Positions 1 to 6,205 of a stretch of DNA of 16,273 nt are shown piece by piece (the stretch's first letter is position 1; each line of letters starts with the position of its first letter). The position numbers were made by a program, and so were the translations under genes. Location: the NCBI GenBank assembly GCA_050744165.1, contig JBOGGN010000382.1:1-16273 (forward strand), written 5' to 3'. Source of the stretch: JBOGGN01 sp050744165 (GTDB lineage Bacteria; Actinomycetota; Acidimicrobiia; Acidimicrobiales; Palsa-688). The notes under the pieces were generated by a model. It worked only from the letters and a program-made list of their open reading frames with translations. It was not told the DNA's origin and ran no database searches.

Positions 1-64
1 CCCACCACGCCCGGCGCCGGGCTCGTCCGGCCCATCGGCCGACAAGCGCGCTCAGGCCCAGCGG

Positions 65-89
65 GCCACGCCGGGGGCGCCGGCGTGGC
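65..89 (-). terminator. GC hairpin just after the PAP2 gene
   Basis: Perfect 10-bp inverted repeat: GCCACGCCGG at 65-74 pairs with CCGGCGTGGC at 80-89, leaving a 5-base loop. It begins one base beyond the stop codon of the minus-strand PAP2 gene, where an intrinsic terminator would lie. There is no T-run, which is common for actinobacterial hairpin terminators. The role is inferred from position and symmetry. Confidence 0.5.
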
Positions 90-90
90 G

Positions 91-966
91 CTAGTCGGAG
101 TCGGCGGGCAGAGGTGTCGTTGGGGCGCGTCGCCGGAGCCGCCCTGCGAGGACGTTGGCCCGGCCGCGCGCGGTAATCAACAGCGTCTGCGGCCCCGGTC
201 GCTGTGCCAGCGCCGACAGCACCTCGGCCAGCCAGTAGGCCAGCGCGATGGTGGCCACGCCGGCTACCACGTCGAGGAAGAAATGATTGGCCGTCGACAT
301 CACCGCGAGCCCCGTCAGGGCCGGGTAGAGCCACACCACGGCGCGCCACCGGCGCGGCCCGAGCATCCGCCAGCCGGCCAGTGCCGACCAACAGGCCCAG
401 GCGATGTGCAGCGACGGCATGGCGGCCAGCTCGTTGGCCTGCGAGGCGACCATCCCCGCCCGCCACGAGCCGAACGCGTGGGTGACCGCGACGACGTCGA
501 CGAATCCGCTCGACGGCAGCATTCGCGGAGGGGCCAGCGGGTACAGCCAGAACACGATAAATCCGACCACGTTGATCAGCACCAAGGTGTTGCGCAGCGG
601 TCGGTAGATCCTCGGGAACTTCCACCACAAGAGGAAGGCGAGGCCCAAGGTGACCACGAAGTGGGCGGTGTCGTAGAAGTCGGCGACGGGAAGTGCGATG
701 CCGGCGTGGGCAGCTGCCAAGTGGTTCAGCGAGAGTTCGAAGTTGAGGTGCAGCCAGTTCTCGAGCTGGAGGATGCTGCGGGCGTGGGCCAGGGCCGCAT
801 GGAGGCGAAGTGGGGCGTGGTTGTTGACCGCGTCGTAGACCCATAACAGCCACGCCACGACGAGGAGCTCGAGCCACCACGGCGAGCGCTGCGAGCGGCC
901 GACGGACCATTCGGTGTCCCGTACCGGTACGCCGGCGTCGGGCCGCTGTTCCGCGCGGAGAGCCAT
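91..966 (-). CDS. PAP2-family membrane phosphatase / inositol-phosphotransferase-like protein
   Basis: A 291-residue polytopic membrane protein of the PAP2 (type 2 phosphatidic acid phosphatase) superfamily, closest in layout to the bacterial PAP2_3/Aur1-like branch. Visible motifs are YPLAPPRMLP (142-151), AAMPSLHIAW (181-190, likely catalytic H187) and TANHFFLDV (225-233, with H228 and D232). Together these form the His/His/Asp phosphotransfer site. Hydrophobic segments lie near 32-46, 98-115, 126-143, 187-200, 208-224 and 230-250. The N-terminal 25 residues and the Arg-rich tail look cytosolic. Such enzymes remove or transfer phosphate head groups on lipids or lipid-linked sugars; the substrate cannot be read from the sequence. 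The start is ATG at 966 with only a weak purine-rich region upstream. It is followed by a hairpin and separated by 93 bases from the upstream lipoprotein gene, so it is probably its own unit. Confidence 0.85.
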   Translation of the reverse strand: MALRAEQRPDAGVPVRDTEWSVGRSQRSPWWLELLVVAWLLWVYDAVNNHAPLRLHAALAHARSILQLENWLHLNFELSLNHLAAAHAGIALPVADFYDTAHFVVTLGLAFLLWWKFPRIYRPLRNTLVLINVVGFIVFWLYPLAPPRMLPSSGFVDVVAVTHAFGSWRAGMVASQANELAAMPSLHIAWACWSALAGWRMLGPRRWRAVVWLYPALTGLAVMSTANHFFLDVVAGVATIALAYWLAEVLSALAQRPGPQTLLITARGRANVLAGRLRRRAPTTPLPADSD

Positions 967-1024
967 TCTCTAGAACCTACCGGGAGCCCCTCGTTTGATA
1001 TCGGCGAAAACCCGCCCGTTCGGT

Positions 1025-1062
1025 TAGGGCCTGCTTCGAAACAACTCTCTGCACAGGCCCTA
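1025..1062 (-). terminator. Hairpin spanning the stop codon of the lipoprotein gene
   Basis: TAGGGCCTG at 1025-1033 and CAGGCCCTA at 1054-1062 form a perfect 9-bp stem with a 20-base loop. The outer arm contains the TAG stop of the minus-strand lipoprotein gene (1060-1062). A terminator role is likely from its position, although no T-run follows. Confidence 0.45.
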
Positions 1063-2754
1063 GGGCTGCTCGTTGACATCGTGCATCCATACCAGCCCGA
1101 GGGGCAACAACTGGTACAGCACGCCGTCGGTCCCCACCTCGGTGGGCAACCCGGCGTCGTTCTTGGTGGCGCCGGCGCCGGCGCGCTGCTGCCAGAGCAC
1201 GTTGCCGCTCCGGAAGTCGATCCCCGCGAAGTACCAGACGTAGATGCCGGTGGCGGCGCGGACGGGATCCTGCGTGTAGCCGTAGAGCAGGCCGGCGGTG
1301 GTGGCCAGGACGGGGGCCGATTGAAGCCGGACGGGCGCGCTCCAAACGGTCTGGCACCCCGATCCGTTGGCGAGCACGTCGATGCGTTGCACACCGCCCG
1401 GCATGGCGTTCAGGCTATTGGCGGGGCCGTTCTGGATGGCCGAGTCCGACGCCGCCCCCGAGCCGGCGGTCGAAGGGGTGACCGGCGCCGGTGGCGTGCC
1501 GTAGCCGTTGGCTACGACCACGCTGGTGGTCCCGCCGGCCGAGTAGCCGATCGGCGCGGTCGTCACGGCGCTGGTCCCGGCGGAGAACAGGTCGACCTGG
1601 CACACCAGCCTCGGGTCGGCGCCCGCCCCTCCGCCGCCGTTGGTCGCGGCCCCCGAGGCCCGGGCGCCCGTCGTCGAGGAGGTGGACGTGGTGGCAGGGA
1701 CGGCCGCGGGCACGGCGCCCTGGAGAAACACCAGTAGGTGCTCCTGGCTGTCGGCATTGTCGGTCACCGCGACGTACTGGCTGCCCAGCAGCACGATGGG
1801 CGCGCCCGTGCCCCGCATCTCGGCACCGGGCTTGATCGACGTGCCGGCGTCATAGGGCTCGCGCCAGCGCGTCTGCACCGCCGTCCCGGTGGCCGTGAGG
1901 TCGTAGACCGCCCCCTCGTCAGCGGTCGTGGGTTCGGGGGCGGCGGGACCGGAGGGAGCGGTCGCCAGGTAGACGTCCTCGCCGTTGACGGCGGGCGCCG
2001 TGCTGACCAGTTCGCCCGCGAGGGGTGCGCTGACGACCTGATCGCTGGTGGTGACGTAGCCAACGGTCGTGTCGGTGGCGGGCGTGCCGGCAACCGACGT
2101 GGCTCCGGTCGAGAACCACAGGTCGCCGTCGGCGTCGGCCACCGCGAACGCGAGCACTTGGCCTGGGCCGAGGTGGCCGCTCAGGTCGATGTCGCGTACC
2201 ACTTGAAAGCTGCCCCCCGTCCCGCCAGGCCGAGACAGAACGAACAGGTGGCCCTGCATTGTGGTGACGACCACCCGGCCCTGACTGTCGAGCACCGCGG
2301 TGGCGGCGTTGAGGGACTGCCCGGGTGGCGCCCAACGGGCCGTCACGGTCATCGTCGAGGTGTCGAGCGCCGCCAGGCAGTTGGTGGTGCCGCGGGGCTG
2401 GACCTCGATCCGGCACCCGGCGGTGACCCCGGCCCGGCTCCACAGCAGCGGCGGCTCGAGGGAGAGGGCGGCGCTGCCAGCGACCGGTGCCGTGCCGAGG
2501 GGCGCCGGCCCGTCGACGACGCCGCTGTTGGCAGCGTCGACCCGGGCGGTGACCAGCGAGGGGGCGATGTCGGTCGTTTCCGGGAGCGGGTTGGCGAAGG
2601 CCCCCTGACCCACAAACAGCGGTGCGTCCACCGCCGGCTGGGTGTCCGGGATCGCCGCCGGTCCCTGCAGCGGCGGCGGCGGCGGGGCGTTGGCCTGGCA
2701 GGCCGCCAGCAGCGACAGGGCGGCCAGCGCAGTGGGAATGAAACGACGCTGCAC
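1060..2754 (-). CDS. Large secreted lipoprotein, beta-propeller-like (PQQ/quinoprotein style)
   Basis: 564 residues. The N-terminus is a classic lipoprotein signal: MQRR, a hydrophobic core, then the lipobox LAAC with the acylated Cys at about residue 19. A proline-rich spacer (PPPPP) follows, so the mature protein should be anchored outside the cytoplasmic membrane. The rest is rich in short beta-type repeats such as VLDSQGRVVVTTMQGHLFVL, DADGDLWFSTG, DFRSGNVLWQQ and GTDGVLYQL. These resemble the blades of PQQ-like propellers, though no complete canonical blade motif is obvious and no enzymatic residues stand out. A Thr/Ser/Gly-rich low-complexity stretch lies near residues 355-380. The start is GTG at 2754, chosen because it gives the intact signal peptide; no good Shine-Dalgarno is visible. 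It lies 150 bases downstream of the FHA gene on the same strand and could be read through from that operon. Binding partner and function are unknown. Confidence 0.75.
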   Translation of the reverse strand: MQRRFIPTALAALSLLAACQANAPPPPPLQGPAAIPDTQPAVDAPLFVGQGAFANPLPETTDIAPSLVTARVDAANSGVVDGPAPLGTAPVAGSAALSLEPPLLWSRAGVTAGCRIEVQPRGTTNCLAALDTSTMTVTARWAPPGQSLNAATAVLDSQGRVVVTTMQGHLFVLSRPGGTGGSFQVVRDIDLSGHLGPGQVLAFAVADADGDLWFSTGATSVAGTPATDTTVGYVTTSDQVVSAPLAGELVSTAPAVNGEDVYLATAPSGPAAPEPTTADEGAVYDLTATGTAVQTRWREPYDAGTSIKPGAEMRGTGAPIVLLGSQYVAVTDNADSQEHLLVFLQGAVPAAVPATTSTSSTTGARASGAATNGGGGAGADPRLVCQVDLFSAGTSAVTTAPIGYSAGGTTSVVVANGYGTPPAPVTPSTAGSGAASDSAIQNGPANSLNAMPGGVQRIDVLANGSGCQTVWSAPVRLQSAPVLATTAGLLYGYTQDPVRAATGIYVWYFAGIDFRSGNVLWQQRAGAGATKNDAGLPTEVGTDGVLYQLLPLGLVWMHDVNEQP

Positions 2755-2896
2755 GGTCAGGGACCCGGCAGGGGGCTAGCGGGGCGGCGTCAGCAAACCG
2801 CACCGCCACTCCACGCCGAAGATGTCGCCGCCGTCCAAGGGTTCTCCAACGGTCGCCTGGTGACGGCACGGTAGATCGGGGGCCCTGGCGGCGCCA

Positions 2897-2917
2897 GCCG
2901 CCGGCTAAACGGGCGGC
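2897..2917 (-). terminator. Weak hairpin around the FHA gene stop codon
   Basis: GCCGCC at 2897-2902 pairs with GGCGGC at 2912-2917 across a 9-base loop that contains the TAG stop of the FHA gene. A second short symmetric element (CTGGC/GCCAG, 2885-2897) is adjacent. In DNA this GC-rich, such stems arise easily by chance, so an operon terminator here is only possible. Confidence 0.2.
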
Positions 2918-3651
2918 GCCGCTGTGGACGCGTGGGTGCGCACGGTGATGGTCGTCCACGCCCCCAGATGGATGCGATCGCCGTCGGCCAGGGTCACCGG
3001 CGTGTTGGCGACGAGCGGCGTCGGGTCGTCGTTGATCGTGGTGCCGTTGGTCGAACCCGGGTCGACGACCGAGTAGGAACCGTCGGGCTGGGAGATCAGG
3101 ATGCAGTGCAGGTGGGAGATCGCCGAGTCCTCCGGGGCGCCGGACAGGTCGACCTCGGGGAGGACGCCCCGGGAGTTGCTACGCCGCCCGATGCGGATCT
3201 CGTCGCCGACCAACTGGTACACCCGAGGCGGGCAATGGGGCGGGAACACCACCCCCTCGGGTGCGATGCGGTCGAAGTAGTCCTTGTCGGCCGCAGCCAC
3301 CGCCTCCCACGTGGCGACGAGGGGTGGCGCGCCGGCAGGACCGCCACCCCCGGCTGGCGAGGCCGGTGTCGGAGGGACCAGCGCCTCGAAGTCGTAGCCG
3401 CAGCTCTCGCAAAACCGGTCCCGGCCAACCCTCGGCGTCTGGCAGACGGGGCAGGCCGCCGCCGGCGCCGGGTCTGGAGATGCGGGTGCTGCCGGCGCCG
3501 CCGATGGTGTGGTTGACGAGGCCAGATCTGGGGAAAGCCCCCCCGCCGCGGCCACCGGCGCCGCGGCGGCGGCGGCATCGATGCGGGCGCCGCACAGCTC
3601 GCAGTAGTCCGTGGTCTGCGACTGGTGGCCGTTGGGGCAGGTCACGCTCAT
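2905..3651 (-). CDS. Double zinc-ribbon / FHA-domain phosphothreonine-binding protein
   Basis: 248 residues. The first zinc-ribbon-like module has C5, C17 and C20 with H9 as possible fourth ligand. The second has C67, C70, C81 and C84. An Ala/Pro-rich linker precedes an FHA domain at about 145-238. The FHA phosphothreonine pocket looks intact: GRRS with R156, S179 and H182 (SHLH), and GSTNGTTIN with N202. FHA domains bind phosphothreonine peptides. The mycobacterial counterpart in PknG signalling is GarA, which inhibits or activates TCA/glutamate enzymes. This protein has no obvious GarA-type ETT phosphosite near its N-terminus, so it may be a reader or scaffold rather than a true GarA. It is the last gene of the kinase operon: its ATG overlaps the VWA stop by 4 bases (ATGA, 3648-3651), with no Shine-Dalgarno, implying translational coupling. 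Confidence 0.9.
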   Translation of the reverse strand: MSVTCPNGHQSQTTDYCELCGARIDAAAAAAPVAAAGGLSPDLASSTTPSAAPAAPASPDPAPAAACPVCQTPRVGRDRFCESCGYDFEALVPPTPASPAGGGGPAGAPPLVATWEAVAAADKDYFDRIAPEGVVFPPHCPPRVYQLVGDEIRIGRRSNSRGVLPEVDLSGAPEDSAISHLHCILISQPDGSYSVVDPGSTNGTTINDDPTPLVANTPVTLADGDRIHLGAWTTITVRTHASTAAPPV

Positions 3652-4928
3652 GACGGCGACTTTGTCACACGCACGGTCTTGGTGGAACGGGTGTCGAGGG
3701 CCATCTCGTCGGCGTCGTCCACCTTGGCCTTGAGGCGCACCGTCCCGGTGGCTGCGTCCTCGACGTCGACCACCTTGGACAACAGCCGGCTGGTGGCGTC
3801 GTTGCCGCTCTCCGATGCAAGCTGGGCCGCCCGGCCCAGCTTCATGGTGGCGGTGGCGTCGTCGCCCGCCTTGCGGGCTGCCAGCCCGTCCTGGATGGCT
3901 TGGGCCAGCTCCGCCTGGCCGGTGTAGTGGGCCACGGCGCTGTCGATCCGGGTAGAGAGGGCCACGTCGTCTGTCCAGGTGGCCTTGACTAAGGCCTGGT
4001 TGACCACTTGGCCGGACACGACCAGGCTGATCCGGGCGGCCAGCATCTCGTCGCCCACCGCTCCTGGCTTGACCTGGACGCAGACGTGGTAGTCGCGGGA
4101 CTCCTCACCCCAGGCGCCGGTCGGGTAGTCGCCGACCCGGTCATTCACCGGGATCCGGCTGCCGGTCAGGTCCTCGACCGTCGGCGAGACCTGCTTCACG
4201 AACGACACCTGCGCCGCCTGGGGCGTCCACACGCGAAGCGCCACGTTGGCCGTGGCCTTGCCCATGGCGGCCTCCACCATGGCGGTGAAGTCGGCAGCCA
4301 GCCCGCTCGGGTCGGCGACGATGTCGACGGTGCCGAGCAAGGTCGAGGCCACCTTGCGTAGTTCGCTCACGATCCAATCGGTACCCACCCCCCGGCAGTC
4401 GCACTGGAACCGCCCCTGGCTGCGAGCGAGAACAGCATCGAGCTCGCCGGGCGTCTCACTCTCGTCCTTGCCGTCGGTCAAGAGGATGGCGTGGTTGATG
4501 GCCGACCCGGGAACACTGGCGAACATCTGGTTGGCCAGGTCCAGCCAGGCGCCGATGGCGGTGCCGCCCTGCGCCTGCAGCCGGGCCACCGCATCCTTGG
4601 CTTGGGCCCTGGTCTGGGCGTTGGCCGGAATCAGCGCCTGCCCGATGGGGAACACCTGGTGCGCCAGCTTGGTGCCCGCGATGACGCCGAAGAGCACGCC
4701 CTCCCGGATGCAGTCGATGGCGGCAGCAGTTGCCTGCTGGGCGGAGCGCATCTTGGTCGGGGGATAGTTCATGGACCCCGAGATGTCGATGATGATGATC
4801 TCCGAGGCGCCCAACCCCGGTGCCGCGTCGCCGCCGCCGCTGGCGGTCACCGTCACGATCCCGTTGACCTCGCCAGCCCCCTCGGCCAGGTACTCGTTCT
4901 GGTAGGCATCCATCGTGAAGCTGGTCAC
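3648..4928 (-). CDS. von Willebrand factor A (VWA) domain protein of the kinase operon
   Basis: 426 residues, cytosolic, with no signal peptide or membrane helix. A VWA domain covers about residues 40-235. It has a complete metal-ion-dependent adhesion site (MIDAS): DISGSM (D48, S50, S52), T123 in GGTAIG and D152 in LLTDGKD. After it comes a beta-rich region (about 236-335), then a helical C-terminal region with a repeated Ala-rich helix pattern. VWA/MIDAS domains bind partner proteins through a Mg ion, so a scaffold or metal-regulated effector role is likely; no substrate is known. The open frame continues far upstream inside the phosphatase gene. I chose GTG at 4928 because it overlaps the phosphatase stop as GTGA and has AAAGGA about 5 bases upstream. 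ATG at 4913 is an alternative without a ribosome site. Its stop overlaps the FHA start. Confidence 0.88.
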   Translation of the reverse strand: MTSFTMDAYQNEYLAEGAGEVNGIVTVTASGGGDAAPGLGASEIIIIDISGSMNYPPTKMRSAQQATAAAIDCIREGVLFGVIAGTKLAHQVFPIGQALIPANAQTRAQAKDAVARLQAQGGTAIGAWLDLANQMFASVPGSAINHAILLTDGKDESETPGELDAVLARSQGRFQCDCRGVGTDWIVSELRKVASTLLGTVDIVADPSGLAADFTAMVEAAMGKATANVALRVWTPQAAQVSFVKQVSPTVEDLTGSRIPVNDRVGDYPTGAWGEESRDYHVCVQVKPGAVGDEMLAARISLVVSGQVVNQALVKATWTDDVALSTRIDSAVAHYTGQAELAQAIQDGLAARKAGDDATATMKLGRAAQLASESGNDATSRLLSKVVDVEDAATGTVRLKAKVDDADEMALDTRSTKTVRVTKSPS

Positions 4929-6205
4929 GGGCTTCCTTTCTCGGTACTTCCCTTCTCCGGCTCGGCGGGTGCCGAACCAGGGACGTCGATGACGACGACG
5001 GTGATGTTGTCGTGGCCGCCGGCGTCGAGGGCGAAGGTGGTGAGCGAACGGGCCAGCTCGAGCGGCGTCGACGGGTCGGGCTGGCGGGCCAGCACCTCGG
5101 CCAGGTCGGCGGCGGTGGGGGCATAGTTCCACAGGCCGTCGGAGCACAGGAGTAGGCGCCCTGGAAGTGCCGGCGTCAGGGTGACGATCCGGGGGTCGGC
5201 CTCGGGGGCGTCGGCGCCTACCCACCGGGTGATGGCGTGGGAACGAAGGTCCGCCTCGGCCTCGGCCTCGGTCATGCGCCCCGCCTCTACCTGGGCCTCG
5301 GCCCAAGAGTCGTCGACGGTCAGCTGCCGCACCCCGTCGGGCGGTCCCAGCCAGTAGACCCGGCTGTCGCCGACCGAGCCCACCGTGATCTCGCCACCGC
5401 GGCAGACGGCCGAGACGAAGGTGCACGACGGACTGGCCAGGCTGCCGACAGCGGTCCACGGCAGGGCGGTCACCGCCTTGTTGGCGGCGAGAGCGGCGTG
5501 CACCGTGGCCTCCTCGAGGGTACCGGGCCCCGCGACGACCGCGGCCAGCACCGTCCCGGCGGCAGTGGCGGCGGCTTCGGCTGCCTCCTCGGCGTGCACC
5601 GACGAGGACACCCCGTCGCAGACCACCGCCACCACCCCGTGGTCGCCGGCCGGGCCAGCCAGCTCCAGGTGGAAGGCGTCCTGGTTGGTCGGGTGCCGAT
5701 GCCCCTTGTCGGTCACCCCCGCCGCCCACCCGAAGTCGAGCTCGTGGTGGTCCCGAGGCCCCGGCTGGCGGCGGCCGCAGATGCCGCAGTAGCCGTCGCG
5801 GTCGATGTTGTCCGGCCCGGCGCCGCAGTGGGCGCAGGGCTCGCGGTGCCCGAGCGGCCAGGCGGGCACCGTGGGCACCGAGGCATCGGTTGGTGACCGG
5901 TCCCCGGCGCCGGTGGGCGCGGACCCTGACGCCCCGGCCGCGGTGCGGCCCGAGGACGAGGGCAGCTCGGTCGGGGACAGCTCGTCCTCGGGCGAGGACC
6001 CGGCTGCCGCAGTGGTGGCGCCGGCGGTCGCCCCCGGGTCCTGGCTGCGCCCTTCGCCGTCACCGCTGGGAGGGGCGGTGGTGGTGGGGACGGCGCCTTT
6101 TTCCATCCCTTTGACGGCCAGCGGCGAGCCGCACACCTCACAGAAGGCGTCGCCCGCCTCGATCGTGGCGCCGCAGACCGGGCACACGGCGGGCTCGCTT
6201 ACCAC
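4925..6205 (-). CDS. PP2C-family Ser/Thr protein phosphatase with two N-terminal zinc ribbons
   Basis: 426 residues. Zinc-ribbon modules at C8/C11/C22/C25 and C124/C127/C140/C143 flank a low-complexity Ser/Pro/Thr/Gly linker. A PPM/PP2C catalytic domain follows at about 155-410. Metal-binding aspartates are present in TNQDAF (D176), VVCDGVSS (D197), LLCSDGLW and GGHDNITVVV; GSVGDSRVYWLG matches another conserved PP2C motif. There is no membrane segment, unlike mycobacterial PstP. It should remove phosphate from Ser/Thr in a Mn/Mg-dependent way. Lying directly after the PknG-type kinase, it is the natural candidate to reverse that kinase's phosphorylations (inference). The start is GTG at 6205, overlapping the kinase stop by 7 bases; it is the only nearby start that keeps the first zinc ribbon. 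A later ATG (residue 34) would remove it. The frame extends upstream, but only as a shadow of the kinase gene. Confidence 0.9.
   Translation of the reverse strand: MVSEPAVCPVCGATIEAGDAFCEVCGSPLAVKGMEKGAVPTTTAPPSGDGEGRSQDPGATAGATTAAAGSSPEDELSPTELPSSSGRTAAGASGSAPTGAGDRSPTDASVPTVPAWPLGHREPCAHCGAGPDNIDRDGYCGICGRRQPGPRDHHELDFGWAAGVTDKGHRHPTNQDAFHLELAGPAGDHGVVAVVCDGVSSSVHAEEAAEAAATAAGTVLAAVVAGPGTLEEATVHAALAANKAVTALPWTAVGSLASPSCTFVSAVCRGGEITVGSVGDSRVYWLGPPDGVRQLTVDDSWAEAQVEAGRMTEAEAEADLRSHAITRWVGADAPEADPRIVTLTPALPGRLLLCSDGLWNYAPTAADLAEVLARQPDPSTPLELARSLTTFALDAGGHDNITVVVIDVPGSAPAEPEKGSTEKGSP
4933..4939 (-). promoter_or_regulatory. Ribosome binding site deciding the VWA start
   Basis: On the minus strand AAAGGAA lies about 4-5 bases before GTG at 4928. 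No comparable purine run precedes the in-frame ATG at 4913. This and the GTGA overlap with the upstream stop favour the GTG start. Confidence 0.55.

Noticed and set aside
1738..2874. A 378-codon plus-strand open frame opposite the lipoprotein gene
   Set aside because: The product is Arg/Gly/Asp-rich with no recognisable domain, while the minus strand has a proper lipoprotein signal and beta-rich protein.
4929..5729. Upstream extension of the VWA frame (about 267 codons)
   Set aside because: It overlaps the phosphatase gene in another frame and encodes Arg/Gly-rich low-complexity sequence. The GTG at 4928 with a ribosome site and stop overlap explains the start.
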